The notes: a model not told the origin generated them from the sequence alone. A stretch of 64,000 nucleotides of DNA from Nitrospira sp. CG24B (GCA_002869845.2 NEWS02000001.1:1-64000), one strand, 5' to 3'. Shown: positions 35,314-45,247, counted from the stretch's first letter. Numbers and translations are program-made.

Positions 35314-37960
35314 CCAGACCCTGAGCCCGCTTATGCGGCAGTATCGGGATATCAAGCAGGGATACCCTGAAGCCATCCTGTTGTTTCGGGTCGGGGATTT
35401 TTATGAGATGTTCTACGAGGACGCTCAGGAGGCGTCCCGACTCTTATCGATCGCCCTCACGTCTCGCGATAAGAACAGCGCCCATCCGGTTCCACTGTGC
35501 GGCGTTCCCTATCATGCCGCAACCGGCTATATCGCAAAGTTGTTGAAGGCCGGCCGTATCGTGGCATTGTGCGAACAAGTCGAGGATCCCAAAGTCGCCA
35601 AAGGTCTGGTACGCCGTGAAGTCGTCAGGCTCTATACTCCGGGCACACTCGTAGACACAGAATTTCTCGCCCCGTGCGAGCTCAATTATCTTGCCGCGTT
35701 CGTCCTCCAATCAGACACGGTTCATGGAAGATCGATCGGCTTGTCCGTCCTTGAGGTTTCAACTGGTGAATTTTGGGGGATGGAGTTTCACGGTTCTCAC
35801 GCAGTCACGCAACTATTGAATGAAATCTCTCGACTAGACCCTCGAGAGGTTCTTTTTCCAGCAAACCTCGTTCCTGAATGCTCCGATTGGATCCAACAAA
35901 TCGTCGGAACACGCCTGTGTGAACGGCCTCCCACATCGTTCAACCAGCACTCCGCTGCTCAGACCTTAATGGCGCATTTCCACGTACAGGACTTTGGCGT
36001 CTTAGACTGTGCCGACAGCCTCGCCGCCAGTAGCGCAGCAGGCGCGGTCTTATCGTACTTGCGGGAGACTCAACCGACGGTTCCTCTGGATCATATTCGT
36101 CGATTGACTATCCAGCGCAATGACGAATACATGCACCTGGATGGCACCACTATCCGCAACCTGGAACTTCTCAAACCATTGCTGTCGAACGAGAACGCGT
36201 TGGGCTCGAAGTCTACTACGCTCCTGAGCGTGCTGGATCGGACCTCCACGGCCATGGGAAGTCGACTCCTTCGCCAGTGGCTGGTACGGCCGTTACTCCA
36301 TGACGATCAGATACGGCAGCGTCTTGATGCGGTCGAAGAACTCAAAGACCACATGCAGGTCAGAACTGCATTACGGACCGCCTTGCGAGAGATCCAGGAT
36401 ATCGCACGACTTGGCAGTCGCATCGTACTCGGCTTGGCTGGTCCGCGAGAACTTTTGGCCCTCAAGCAATCTCTTTCGGTTTTGCCCGAGATTGATGTCC
36501 AGCTAGCACCGCTTCAGAGTCTGCTGCTCTGTCAGGCGCGAACATCATGGGATAGCGGCCAGGATCTCTACGACGTGATTGAGCGTGCCATCCGACCCGA
36601 TCTTCCACCTTCCATTCGAGACGGGAACATCTTCACAGATGGCTATGACCCGGTCATCGACGAGTTGCGCAAAGCCAGCAAGGAGGGGAAAACTTGGATC
36701 GCTGCAATCGAGACGCAGGAACGTGACCGAACGGGCATTGAGTCATTGAAGGTCCGTTACAATCAGGTGTTTGGCTATTACATCGAGATCACCAAAGCCA
36801 ATCTTGCGCGGGTCCCCACTGACTACATTCGCAAGCAAACCCTGGTCAATGCCGAGCGATTTATGACCGCCGAATTAAAAGAGCTGGAAGAACGTGTCAC
36901 CGGAGCCGAGGCCAAGCTTCTGGCTCGTGAGCAGGAGCTTTTTATTCAGCTTCGCTTGCGGTTGGCTCAAGAGGCCTCTCGATTGGACGCCATGGCGACC
37001 GCCCTTGCGCTCCTTGATGTCGTCGCCGGATTGGCCGAGGTGGCCGCTCTGTACCGGTATACCAAGCCGACGGTGACTGAAGGGGGTGCCCTTATCATCA
37101 GGGAAGGTCGTCACCCGGTCGTCGAGCGACTCTGTACGGATTCAGTATTCGTCCCGAATGATACCGTGTTGGACCTTGAACTGAACCGCCTCCTGATCAT
37201 TACAGGACCAAACATGGCAGGAAAGAGCACCTATCTTCGTCAGGTCGCACTGATTATCTTGATGGCTCAGATTGGCAGCTTTGTACCCGCCTCAGAAGCG
37301 ACGATTGGATTAACCGATCGCATCTTCACAAGAGTGGGAGCCTCGGATAATCTGGCCGGGGGTCAAAGCACCTTTATGGTCGAAATGGTGGAGACCGCGA
37401 ACATTCTCCAAAACGCGACTTCCCGCAGCCTCATTCTGTTGGATGAAATCGGGCGCGGCACAAGCACCTACGATGGCCTGAGTATCGCATGGGCAATTGC
37501 GGAATATATTCACGACTGCACCAGGTTGGGCGCGCGCACTTTATTCGCAACCCACTATCATGAGATGACGCAACTGGAGCAACAACGGACCGGAATCAAG
37601 AACTATCGTGTCGCCGTCCAGGAATGTGATGGTGATGTGGTGTTTCTCAGAAAAATCGTGGCAGGGAAAGCTGACCGAAGTTACGGCATCCACGTGGCCA
37701 AACTGGCAGGGCTTCCTTCGGAGGTCATACGCCGCGCACAAACGGTGCTGTCGCAGCTGGAACAACCGGAGTCTGTCAGTTCCGGGATGAATCAGGATGA
37801 ACACCCGACGACATCAGAACTCCTTCCTCATCCTCATCCGATGATAGAAGAGGTCAAACAGATCGATCTATTTTCGATGACACCGCTCGATGCGCTCAAT
37901 CGTCTTGCCGAGTTACAACGCATGTTGAGATCGGGGGACAACAATCCATCTGCTCAATAA
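35306..37960 (+). CDS. mutS: DNA mismatch repair protein MutS
   Basis: Mismatch recognition ATPase of 884 residues. The N-terminal mismatch domain has the intercalating DFYEMF (Phe-x-Glu) motif; the ATPase has Walker A GPNMAGKSTYLRQ near 633, FMVEMVETANIL, and Walker B LLDEIGRGTSTYDG; a C-terminal RLAELQRML segment matches the tetramer region. The ATG at 35306 lies inside the end of lapA and fits family N termini (SPLMRQYRDIK); the frame is open to 35243 but the extra residues are not conserved. A hairpin at 37991-38019 follows. mutL is not in the window. Confidence 0.97.
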   Translation: MSDQTLSPLMRQYRDIKQGYPEAILLFRVGDFYEMFYEDAQEASRLLSIALTSRDKNSAHPVPLCGVPYHAATGYIAKLLKAGRIVALCEQVEDPKVAKGLVRREVVRLYTPGTLVDTEFLAPCELNYLAAFVLQSDTVHGRSIGLSVLEVSTGEFWGMEFHGSHAVTQLLNEISRLDPREVLFPANLVPECSDWIQQIVGTRLCERPPTSFNQHSAAQTLMAHFHVQDFGVLDCADSLAASSAAGAVLSYLRETQPTVPLDHIRRLTIQRNDEYMHLDGTTIRNLELLKPLLSNENALGSKSTTLLSVLDRTSTAMGSRLLRQWLVRPLLHDDQIRQRLDAVEELKDHMQVRTALRTALREIQDIARLGSRIVLGLAGPRELLALKQSLSVLPEIDVQLAPLQSLLLCQARTSWDSGQDLYDVIERAIRPDLPPSIRDGNIFTDGYDPVIDELRKASKEGKTWIAAIETQERDRTGIESLKVRYNQVFGYYIEITKANLARVPTDYIRKQTLVNAERFMTAELKELEERVTGAEAKLLAREQELFIQLRLRLAQEASRLDAMATALALLDVVAGLAEVAALYRYTKPTVTEGGALIIREGRHPVVERLCTDSVFVPNDTVLDLELNRLLIITGPNMAGKSTYLRQVALIILMAQIGSFVPASEATIGLTDRIFTRVGASDNLAGGQSTFMVEMVETANILQNATSRSLILLDEIGRGTSTYDGLSIAWAIAEYIHDCTRLGARTLFATHYHEMTQLEQQRTGIKNYRVAVQECDGDVVFLRKIVAGKADRSYGIHVAKLAGLPSEVIRRAQTVLSQLEQPESVSSGMNQDEHPTTSELLPHPHPMIEEVKQIDLFSMTPLDALNRLAELQRMLRSGDNNPSAQ

Positions 37961-37990
37961 TCCAGATTGATCAGATGGTAAAAATTAAGC

Positions 37991-38019
37991 GGGCGGCATT
38001 CCAGATGGAAATGCCGCCC
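37991..38019 (-). terminator. Hairpin between convergent mutS and an exported-protein gene
   Basis: GGGCGGCATT and AATGCCGCCC form a 10-bp GC-rich stem (extendable with CC/GG inside). On the minus strand it is followed by GCTTAATTTTTA, a modest U tract, so it is a better terminator for the minus-strand gene ending at 38041; it may also stop mutS transcripts. Confidence 0.6.
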
Positions 38020-38040
38020 ATTCGCATCTTGCAATAGTCG

Positions 38041-38703
38041 TCAGTGCGCCTGATTATACTGTGCGGTCCAAGGAATCAACCCACCCACGGTTTTTCCGCC
38101 TGGAAGCATCACGTCGTACTGCATGCCGACATTGCCTCCATCCGGCGTGACGGGAGAAGTGTTGAGACCTGTCTTGGCTTTTGCACAGGTTGACTCGAAT
38201 TCGTTTTTCCCAGCGCATTCCCTGAGGCGAACCGCGGAAATGCTCAGAGGTTTCCCCACGGAACCAGACACCTCAGGAATCTTCTTCACGGATGAAATCA
38301 CCCGATGATTTTGCTCGGTTTCCGTGGCGACGAATTCGATCAAGTCCGTTGTGCTGCCAGGGGGAACTTCCTTGGCCGCTGTAGGTCCGGCATGAAGGCG
38401 ACCCATCTTCTTCAGCTCTTGCCAGGCTGACTTATCAGCATAGAACTTCAGCGTTTTGCCTGGATGAACTTTTTGCCAATACAACCCGCTCTCCGCGTTA
38501 CCACCGAAGACAGCTGTGTTAATCCACACGGCTTCATCGTAGGGATCAAGGATGATCACCCGACCTTGAATGGTGGTCGGCTTGCTCATGTCACCCCATT
38601 CGAATCGTTCTTGAAATGACTCAATAGCCGAGGCAGTTGAAGCCAGGCCGGCTACCAGGGTAACGGCGGCCAGCACGGCGGCACCTTGCTTGTGCAACAT
38701 CAT
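38041..38703 (-). CDS. Exported protein of unknown function
   Basis: A 220-residue protein with a clear signal peptide (AAVLAAVTLVAGLASTASA) and GGAGG upstream of the ATG at 38703. The mature part contains SKPTTIQGRVIILDPYDEAVWIN, a possible beta-domain, and a conserved-looking C-terminal half with two cysteines (LRECAGKNEF and ESTCAKAK). I do not recognise a domain. It follows a second exported protein gene by 47 bases, so the two are likely one operon. The periplasm or outer surface is the probable location. Confidence 0.65.
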   Translation of the reverse strand: MMLHKQGAAVLAAVTLVAGLASTASAIESFQERFEWGDMSKPTTIQGRVIILDPYDEAVWINTAVFGGNAESGLYWQKVHPGKTLKFYADKSAWQELKKMGRLHAGPTAAKEVPPGSTTDLIEFVATETEQNHRVISSVKKIPEVSGSVGKPLSISAVRLRECAGKNEFESTCAKAKTGLNTSPVTPDGGNVGMQYDVMLPGGKTVGGLIPWTAQYNQAH

Positions 38704-38749
38704 AATCGCGTCCTCCTTGAACAACATCATCTGTACGCTTTGAACGTGA

Positions 38750-39265
38750 CTAGTCCTTGATGACTTTGAACCCGGTGATGGTTCTGCCGTCCAGCGTGAC
38801 TTCCATGGCAACCAATTCTTGAGAGGCCTTGATAATTTGGTCCATCAAGGCTTTGTCTTTGACCGCCAGTCGAACCGTGGTGGCCGCATGGTACCAGCCA
38901 GAATAGGTTGAATTTTTCTCACTACCTCCGGAGAATCCCCAGGCACAACAACTGAACAATGGATCAGGCGGCTTCACGTCAAGCATCGTTGATGATCGCC
39001 CTCCACTGTCGCCGGAGCCTGGTTCTCCCGTATTCCAATATTGAATGCCGAACAAGAGCTCCCCATCTGGGTTGTCCGCCCACTGCGACCAGACTCGGCC
39101 TTGCAGTTTCTTGGCTGCCTCAGCAGCCTTTAAGGGCTTCCCTCCAACGACTGCATCGGCGAGGCCTATGTGTTCTATTGCCCCTGCAGCGAACGAAAAA
39201 TCAGCCGCTAGCAAACCGAAAGACGAAAAAACCGCCGCTGCTGCTAGAACGACAGCCCTTTTCAT
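38750..39265 (-). CDS. Exported protein of unknown function (first gene of pair)
   Basis: A 171-residue protein with a signal peptide (AVVLAAAAVFSSFGLLA, then FSFAAG) and a strong GAAGGAGGG site before the ATG at 39265. The mature protein has AAKKLQGRVWSQWADNPDGE and a vicinal cysteine pair in FSCCAWGFSGG; the tail MEVTLDGRTITGFKVIKD is amphipathic. No domain recognised. A 10-base palindrome (ATCTTAAGAT at 39333-39342) lies about 70 bases upstream in the 290-base gap to the M16 peptidase gene; I see no gene in that gap. Confidence 0.65.
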   Translation of the reverse strand: MKRAVVLAAAAVFSSFGLLAADFSFAAGAIEHIGLADAVVGGKPLKAAEAAKKLQGRVWSQWADNPDGELLFGIQYWNTGEPGSGDSGGRSSTMLDVKPPDPLFSCCAWGFSGGSEKNSTYSGWYHAATTVRLAVKDKALMDQIIKASQELVAMEVTLDGRTITGFKVIKD

Positions 39266-39554
39266 ACGCAATCCCTCCTTCGTCAATTTGAGCCCGATAT
39301 TCCGATGAGACATTAGCTCTTCCTAATACGTGATCTTAAGATTAGGTCGAAAATCCTCTTAATAGTTTAGAGTCCTTCAATAACCTGGACCAAAATGAAT
39401 GGAAAGCGGTCCGGTTGGTACCGGAACGGTACTGAAACTACAACGCCCTGTCAAGAAAATGTTTGCCAGACTTATCACAGGAGGATACACAACCCTTACA
39501 GCATATACAAAACAATAAGTTATACGTCCTTTCCGACTGGAAAGCATGCTGTGG

Positions 39555-40832
39555 TCAGGCTGTGATGTTTTGGAATTGCCCGCTTAACGCCTTCACTTGC
39601 CGTGAGGAAAGTGGCCCCAACCCTGTCAGGGCTATTCTTTCAGGGGTGAAGAGATCCTGTGCGACTTGACGTATTTGTTGTGGTGTAATCCCATCTATTT
39701 TCAAAATCATGTCTTCCAGGTTCGTATGGGCGCGGGAGATCAATTCATCTTTTGCGAGTTTGTTCATCCGGCTATGCGAACTTTCCAAGCTGAGCATGAG
39801 GCCGCCTTTCATCTGTTCTTTTGTCCGTTTTAGCTCATGCCGATCAATTCCATCTCTGCTCAAGCGCCGGATCTCGCGACTGACGAGTTCAAGAACGCGC
39901 TCAACCTCCCGAGCTTGCGTGCCTGCATAGACGGTGATCGTACCGCCATCGGAATAACCCGACAAAAATGAGTAGATCGAATAGGATAGGCCCCTTTTTT
40001 CACGGATCTCCTGGAATAGTCTCGAACTGACGCCACCGCCGAGGACACTGTTCAACGCATAGACCGCATATCGATCCTTATGACCGGCTGCAACGCCCTT
40101 GAGTCCCAGACAGAGGTGCACTTGCTCTAACGATTTGTGTTTCACGATGGCGCCACCACAGATTTCCGGAGGCCAACGTTTTCGAGGAAGGACGCCTGAC
40201 GAGGGTCGATACTTCCCAAAGGTGCGAGCGATCGTCTTTTCGAGCTGCTGTTGATTGAAATTCCCGGCTACGGCGAGCACGATCTCTTCGGGACGATAGT
40301 GCGTATCAATGTACTCGAGGAGATCCTGTCGTCGGATCCTGGCGATTGTTGATTCCCGCCCAAGAATCGGACGACTCAAGGGATGTTGGCCCATCGCTAA
40401 CTTGGTATGCAACTCTTGAACGAGATCCTCGGGATCGTCTTGAACCATTCGAATTTCTTCAAGGACGACCTGCTTTTCCTTTTCAATTTCTTTCTTTCCG
40501 AGTCGGGAGCGGAGAAACAGATCTCCCAAAAGGTCGAGGGCCTTGGGGAGGTGTTGATCCAAGACCTTGACGTAGTAGGTTGTGGTTTCGCGCGTGGTAA
40601 AGGCGTTCATCTCGCCCCCCAACGCATCGATTTCACGAGAAATCTCCGTGGCCGATCGAGTGGTCGTCCCCTTGAAGAACATATGTTCGATGAAATGGGC
40701 GTACCCAGCCTGTGTGGGGCTTTCATCACGTGAGCCCGTATTGACCCAGATGCCTATGGTGACGGATTTGAGGGTTGGGATTCGCTCGGAAACCAAGCGA
40801 ATCCCGTTCTCGAGGATGAGCTTACGGTACAA
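39555..40832 (-). CDS. M16-family zinc peptidase (processing-protease type)
   Basis: A 425-residue inverzincin with the catalytic motif HFIEHMFFKGT (HxxEH) and the downstream Glu region EIEKEKQVVLEEIRMVQDDP. KRGLSYSIYSFLSGYSDGG in the second half is typical of mitochondrial-processing-peptidase-like bacterial enzymes. No signal peptide is evident, so it is probably cytoplasmic. The start is a TTG at 40832, supported by GGTGGGTAACAC upstream and the family N terminus LENGIRLVSERIP. It follows pnp by three bases, the widely conserved pnp-M16 order. Confidence 0.93.
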   Translation of the reverse strand: MYRKLILENGIRLVSERIPTLKSVTIGIWVNTGSRDESPTQAGYAHFIEHMFFKGTTTRSATEISREIDALGGEMNAFTTRETTTYYVKVLDQHLPKALDLLGDLFLRSRLGKKEIEKEKQVVLEEIRMVQDDPEDLVQELHTKLAMGQHPLSRPILGRESTIARIRRQDLLEYIDTHYRPEEIVLAVAGNFNQQQLEKTIARTFGKYRPSSGVLPRKRWPPEICGGAIVKHKSLEQVHLCLGLKGVAAGHKDRYAVYALNSVLGGGVSSRLFQEIREKRGLSYSIYSFLSGYSDGGTITVYAGTQAREVERVLELVSREIRRLSRDGIDRHELKRTKEQMKGGLMLSLESSHSRMNKLAKDELISRAHTNLEDMILKIDGITPQQIRQVAQDLFTPERIALTGLGPLSSRQVKALSGQFQNITA

Positions 40833-40835
40833 GTG

Positions 40836-42953
40836 TTACCCACCCACTGACTCGTTTGCACCGCCGCCCGTCGGTGCGGGCATGGTTTCTTTTCGGCTAA
40901 GCCGAATCTTGCCTTGTCTATCGATCTCCAGCACTTTCACAAGAATTTGATCGCCTTCGGCGACCTCGTCAGACACGGCTTTCACTCGATGATGCGCCAA
41001 CTGTGAGATATGGACCAACCCATCGGTGCCTGGCAGCACCTCCACAAAGGCGCCAAAGTCCATAATCTTTCTGACCGTTCCCGTATAGACTTTCCCGACT
41101 TCGACTTCCTCAGTTAGTCGGTTGATGATCTCTTTGGCTTTTTGTAAGGACGTCCCGTCCGCAGAAGCGATGGTCACAATCCCGGTATCTTCGACACTGA
41201 TCTTAACGCCACAATCGGACTGAATGCCACGGATGGTTTTACCGCCCTGTCCGATAATGTCACGAATCTTATCTTGTTTGACCTTCATTGTGTAGATGCG
41301 AGGGGCGAACGTCGACAATTCGGTGCGATGACTGCTGAGGGCCTTCGCCATATGGCCAAGAATGTGGAGGCGTCCCAACCGGGCCTGCTCCAAGGCTTGC
41401 TGCATCAACGCTGTGGTAATGCCACCAATCTTAATGTCCATTTGCAGTGCTGTCACACCGTTCTTAGTCCCGCACACTTTGAAGTCCATATCACCCAGAT
41501 GATCTTCAAGGCCGAGAATATCCGACAAGATAATGACGTCGTCCCCTTCTTTGATCAACCCCATAGCAATGCCGGCGACTGGCTCCTTGATTGGAACGCC
41601 TGCGTCCATCATGGCCAGCGTCCCACCGCACACGGTTGCCATCGAGGAAGACCCATTGGACTCCAGAATCTCAGACACAATCCGTAAGGTGTAGGGGAAG
41701 ACATCCTTGCCTGGGATGACGGGCTTCAACGCCCGTTCCGCCAAGGCTCCGTGCCCAACCTCACGCCGTCCGGGCGAACGAAGCGGCCTCGCCTCACCGA
41801 CGCTGAATGGCGGGAAGTTGTAATGCAGCATAAAGGTCCGCATGTACTCGCCTTCCAACGCATCGATACGCTGTTCATCGTCGGTCGTCCCTAGCGTCAC
41901 CACCGCTAAGCTCTGTGTTTCGCCGCGGGTAAAGATCGCAGACCCATGGGCTCGCGGCAGAGCGCTCACCTCACACGTAATCGGACGAATATCCGCAGGA
42001 CCGCGTCCGTCGGCGCGAGATCGCTTCTCCAAAATCATCTTCCGGACTTCTGTGTATTCCAATTGATGGAACACAATCTTGATATGCCGTTCCCTTGAGG
42101 AATCATCTGCCTTTTTCAGCTTGGCAATGGTGTCGACCAGAATGTGGTCCAACCGCTCCTGCCTGGCAGTCTTGTTGGCAATCATGATGGCGTCACGAAT
42201 GGGTTGCGCCACCAATGCCTTGATCTCGACCTGCAACGCCGAATCGATCGACTCTTGAACAACGACTCTCTTCACTCTGCCAACCTTCTTGGCCAATTCA
42301 TTAATCTTGCTGACGATTTTCTTAATTTCGGAGTGAGCCAATTCCAGCGCTTCAAGCATCATCTGCTCGGATAATTCATTGGCACCTGCCTCCACCATCA
42401 TCACCGCGTCCGCTGTGCCCGCAACCACCAGATGCAGCTCGCTCTGCTCCATCGTTTCAAGGTCAGGATTGATAACCAGCTGGCCATTGACGCGACCGAT
42501 CCTCACACCAGCCACGGGGCCGTTGAACGGAATGTTCGATACTGCGAGGGCCGCTGATGCCGCAGTGATTCCAATAACGTCGGACGAACCGGTCTTATCT
42601 GCCGATAGGACTGAGGCAATGACCTGCGTCTCGAAATAGTAGCCTTCGGGAAACAACGGGCGGAGGGGCCGGTCAATCAAGCGGCTGGTCAGGACTTCCT
42701 TTTCAGCCGGTCGGCCTTCTCGCTTGAAGTAGCCTCCAGGAATTTTCCCGGCCGCGTAGGCCTTTTCCTGGTAATCAACGGTCAAGGGAAGGAAATCAAT
42801 CCCAGGCTTGGCCGTTTGCGCAGCCACGGCCGTCGCAAGAATGACCGTGTCGCCATACGAAGCCCATATCGACCCGTCAGCTTGTTTTGCGATGCGGCCG
42901 GTTTCGAGGCGAAGGGTTCGACCTGCAATGTCGATTTCTACGACGTGTATCAT
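40836..42953 (-). CDS. pnp: Polyribonucleotide nucleotidyltransferase (PNPase)
   Basis: Phosphorolytic 3'-5' exoribonuclease, core of mRNA decay. The 705 residues hold two RNase PH domains (TVDYQEKAYAAGKIPGGYFKREG; FPPFSVGEARPLRSPGRREVGHGALAERAL), a KH domain (IGQGGKTIRGIQSDCGVKI) and an S1 domain (GTVRKIMDFGAFVEVLPGTDGLVHISQL). GAGGAGACC precedes the ATG. It lies after rpsO, as in most bacteria, and its leader contains a long hairpin (42976-43113), which suggests RNase III/PNPase autoregulation. Confidence 0.98.
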   Translation of the reverse strand: MIHVVEIDIAGRTLRLETGRIAKQADGSIWASYGDTVILATAVAAQTAKPGIDFLPLTVDYQEKAYAAGKIPGGYFKREGRPAEKEVLTSRLIDRPLRPLFPEGYYFETQVIASVLSADKTGSSDVIGITAASAALAVSNIPFNGPVAGVRIGRVNGQLVINPDLETMEQSELHLVVAGTADAVMMVEAGANELSEQMMLEALELAHSEIKKIVSKINELAKKVGRVKRVVVQESIDSALQVEIKALVAQPIRDAIMIANKTARQERLDHILVDTIAKLKKADDSSRERHIKIVFHQLEYTEVRKMILEKRSRADGRGPADIRPITCEVSALPRAHGSAIFTRGETQSLAVVTLGTTDDEQRIDALEGEYMRTFMLHYNFPPFSVGEARPLRSPGRREVGHGALAERALKPVIPGKDVFPYTLRIVSEILESNGSSSMATVCGGTLAMMDAGVPIKEPVAGIAMGLIKEGDDVIILSDILGLEDHLGDMDFKVCGTKNGVTALQMDIKIGGITTALMQQALEQARLGRLHILGHMAKALSSHRTELSTFAPRIYTMKVKQDKIRDIIGQGGKTIRGIQSDCGVKISVEDTGIVTIASADGTSLQKAKEIINRLTEEVEVGKVYTGTVRKIMDFGAFVEVLPGTDGLVHISQLAHHRVKAVSDEVAEGDQILVKVLEIDRQGKIRLSRKETMPAPTGGGANESVGG

Positions 42954-42975
42954 CTATGGTCTCCTCTGGTTAGAT

Positions 42976-43113
42976 CCACAGATGCCCACTGAGATACGCT
43001 CAGCAACAAGTGCGTAGTTAAAAAGCTGAAATCAGCGACTTCTCGCCAGCTTTACAGCTTTTCACTCTTACATCGCGCACTTGGTGTGAGCGCATGTCGG
43101 TGTTCATCTGTGG
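42976..43113 (-). promoter_or_regulatory. Long structured leader between rpsO and pnp
   Basis: Three nested pairs of arms line up in order: CCACAGATG/CATCTGTGG (42976-42984 with 43105-43113), ATACGCTCA/TGAGCGCAT (42994-43002 with 43087-43095, one G-U) and CAAGTGCG/CGCACTTG (43007-43014 with 43076-43083). Inside them is AAAAGCTG/CAGCTTTT (43021-43028 with 43055-43062), capped by GCGA-CTTC-TCGC. The whole is a hairpin of about 138 bases ending 22 bases before the pnp start. In E. coli an RNase III-cut hairpin in the same place mediates PNPase autocontrol. Confidence 0.75.
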
Positions 43114-43165
43114 GACATTCGAACGATGCCATGGCGCCGGTCAACGCCGCTGTTCGCACGACCGG

Positions 43166-43435
43166 TTACTTGCGAATGTTGAGTCGCTCGATCACGGTTT
43201 TATAACGCGCTTCCTCCACACCGCGGAGATAGTCCAGAAGACGACGCCGGCGTCCAACCAGCTGCAACAATCCACGCCGCGAGTGGTGATCCTTTTTATG
43301 GGTCTTGAAATGTTCGGTGAGATACGTAATCCGGTTGGTCAACACCGCAATCTGAACTTCCGGCGATCCGGAATCCTTATCATGCTGCTGATATTGCTTG
43401 ATGAGTTCACTCTTTACTTCTTTTAACAACGCCAT
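43166..43435 (-). CDS. rpsO: 30S ribosomal protein S15
   Basis: An 89-residue primary 16S rRNA-binding protein: [39 protein letters not shown] is the family core. GGAAGGAGTAGGT precedes the ATG. It lies 16 bases after truB and upstream of the pnp leader, the canonical truB-rpsO-pnp order. Confidence 0.98.
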   Translation of the reverse strand: MALLKEVKSELIKQYQQHDKDSGSPEVQIAVLTNRITYLTEHFKTHKKDHHSRRGLLQLVGRRRRLLDYLRGVEEARYKTVIERLNIRK

Positions 43436-43451
43436 ACCTACTCCTTCCGTA

Positions 43452-44402
43452 TTAATGACTTACGAGACTCAACACTTTGCGAATTCGAATCGAGCCCACA
43501 CCGCTGGCATCATGAGTTCCAATGGCTAACAACTGACCGGCTTCATCCTTGAGGCGTACCGAAACTGTGGAATGGGCAGGCGGGAGTTGCCCGACTCCCA
43601 TCGGAAAAATTGGTGAGCCATTCAAGACACGCTGCGCCTGTTCCGCGTTCACGACCACTGCCGGGAGTTGGACGAGGAGTTGATCCAACGACATGAATTG
43701 CCTCGAGAGAGTTCCCATCGTGAGATGGCTGGCAACTTGATCAATCGTCACTGCCTGTTCGATGGACAGTGGGCCGACACGGCGACGCTCGAGAGCATAG
43801 AGATGCCCTCCGACCCCTAACGCCTGTCCGATATCGGCACACAAGGTGCGTATATACGTGCCTTTGGAACACACAATGCGCAGGGCCACGTCACGACCGT
43901 GAACGGCCACGATCTCTAGCTGATGAATGGCAATCGACCGCTCTGCCCGATCGACCGTCTTGCCTGCCCTGGCTGCTTTATACAACGGCTGTCCGCCGAC
44001 TTTCACAGCTGAATACATTGGTGGCAATTGCTGCTGCACTCCTCGGAATTGGGCGATCACTGCCTGAAGCATATCTTCCGTGATCGCGCCTGGATCGACT
44101 CTGCTCAAAACCTGCCCGGTTGCATCCTGGGTGTCGGTCGTTTCCCCCAAGCGCATGACAGCGTGGTACTCCTTATCCCAATCGATCAGGTACTCGGCGA
44201 TTCTCGTGGCCCGTCCGACAAGGATTGGCAACACACCTGTGGCGCTAGGATCCAGCGTACCGGCATGACCGACTTTGCTTCCTCTCAATAAGCTCCGGAC
44301 CTTGGCGACGACATCGTGTGAGGTCCAGCCAGCTTCCTTATGGAGAACGAGGACTCCCTCCAGGACATCACTCAGGTCCGTTCTGATAGCTATCTGTTCC
44401 AT
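43452..44402 (-). CDS. truB: tRNA pseudouridine-55 synthase TruB
   Basis: Makes pseudouridine 55 in the T loop of tRNAs. The 316-residue protein contains [18 protein letters not shown], the catalytic [16 protein letters not shown] (Asp of TLDP), [18 protein letters not shown] and [15 protein letters not shown]. The ATG at 44402 lies four bases after the rbfA stop with AAGGG upstream; the longer frame to 44507 merely overlaps rbfA. A PUA-like C-terminal region is present. Confidence 0.96.
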   Translation of the reverse strand: MEQIAIRTDLSDVLEGVLVLHKEAGWTSHDVVAKVRSLLRGSKVGHAGTLDPSATGVLPILVGRATRIAEYLIDWDKEYHAVMRLGETTDTQDATGQVLSRVDPGAITEDMLQAVIAQFRGVQQQLPPMYSAVKVGGQPLYKAARAGKTVDRAERSIAIHQLEIVAVHGRDVALRIVCSKGTYIRTLCADIGQALGVGGHLYALERRRVGPLSIEQAVTIDQVASHLTMGTLSRQFMSLDQLLVQLPAVVVNAEQAQRVLNGSPIFPMGVGQLPPAHSTVSVRLKDEAGQLLAIGTHDASGVGSIRIRKVLSLVSH

Positions 44403-44406
44403 ACCC

Positions 44407-44817
44407 TTAAGAGTCCGTGATTCTCTGAGCACTGCTCGGAGAATCCTGGGTTTCCTGCTGTTCAGGCTCCCCATGCAGGCCTTCCAAGAGCTGCATGATC
44501 CGGTCACCGCGAGGTCCGCTGACGTCCTTCTTGAAAATCACATCGGGCAGGTAGCGGAGCGAGAGGCGCCGCCCTAATTCCGACCGCACAAACCCACTGG
44601 CTTTTGAGAGGCCAGTAAAGACCTCGCGCTCGGCTTCCCCCGTTTCCATGGTCGTGACAAAAATATGCGCGATGCGCAAATCCGCTGTCAGCTCGACATC
44701 AGTAACCGTGACGTCATGGACCCGAGGATCCTTGATTTTTCGCATGAGAATATCCGCCACTTCCATGCGAATCTGGTCAGCCACTCGGTCTGCCCGTTTA
44801 TAGGTCGCCTTCGACAT
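44407..44817 (-). CDS. rbfA: Ribosome-binding factor A
   Basis: A small KH-fold factor that helps mature the 30S subunit. The 136-residue protein shows RADRVADQIRMEVADILMRKIKDPRV, the TVTDVELTADLRIAHIFVT strand pair, and LGRRLSLRYLPDVIFKKD. The ATG at 44817 fits the family; its ribosome site is weak, and a TTG at 44844 is the only longer start. Placed between the DUF503 gene and truB. Confidence 0.94.
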   Translation of the reverse strand: MSKATYKRADRVADQIRMEVADILMRKIKDPRVHDVTVTDVELTADLRIAHIFVTTMETGEAEREVFTGLSKASGFVRSELGRRLSLRYLPDVIFKKDVSGPRGDRIMQLLEGLHGEPEQQETQDSPSSAQRITDS

Positions 44818-44858
44818 CTTCGTACCCAGCCTTACCAGTCGCAAGCATGACAGGAGGG

Positions 44859-45140
44859 TTAGAGGAATTCCAACTGGACTCGTGACACTTCAACTGCTGG
44901 CATGCTTTTAATCAGATTCAACGCTTGTTCAAGCACCTGGTTCACATGGCTACGCTCATTCGACACACAAGCCATTCCAAGAATAGCCTTCTGCCAGAGA
45001 TCCTGGCCATCCACTTCGGCGACTGAGAGGTTAAACTTGCCACGAAGCCTGTCCTTGATTCCATGAAGGACTTGCCGCTTGTCTTTAAGCGACTGGCTCC
45101 CCGAGATGAATAACTCGACGGTGTATAAGCCCACGACCAT
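44859..45140 (-). CDS. DUF503 protein (YlxP-like)
   Basis: A 93-residue protein of the DUF503 family: VVGLYTVELFISGSQSLKDKRQVLHGIKDRLRGKFN and FNLSVAEVDGQDLWQKAILGMACVS are diagnostic. Function is poorly known; it is regularly found between infB and rbfA, as here, and is presumed to act in ribosome assembly. About 107 bases separate it from infB, with no clear terminator. Confidence 0.9.
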   Translation of the reverse strand: MVVGLYTVELFISGSQSLKDKRQVLHGIKDRLRGKFNLSVAEVDGQDLWQKAILGMACVSNERSHVNQVLEQALNLIKSMPAVEVSRVQLEFL

Positions 45141-45247
45141 GACCAGAATTCGGGTTAGTGTCGGCTCACAATAGAGGCGCCATGATTCAGCTTCATGAGC
45201 TTGTCAGGCCTTTCAGGTAAGAGGCTACAATAAAAATCCTTCGGCTG

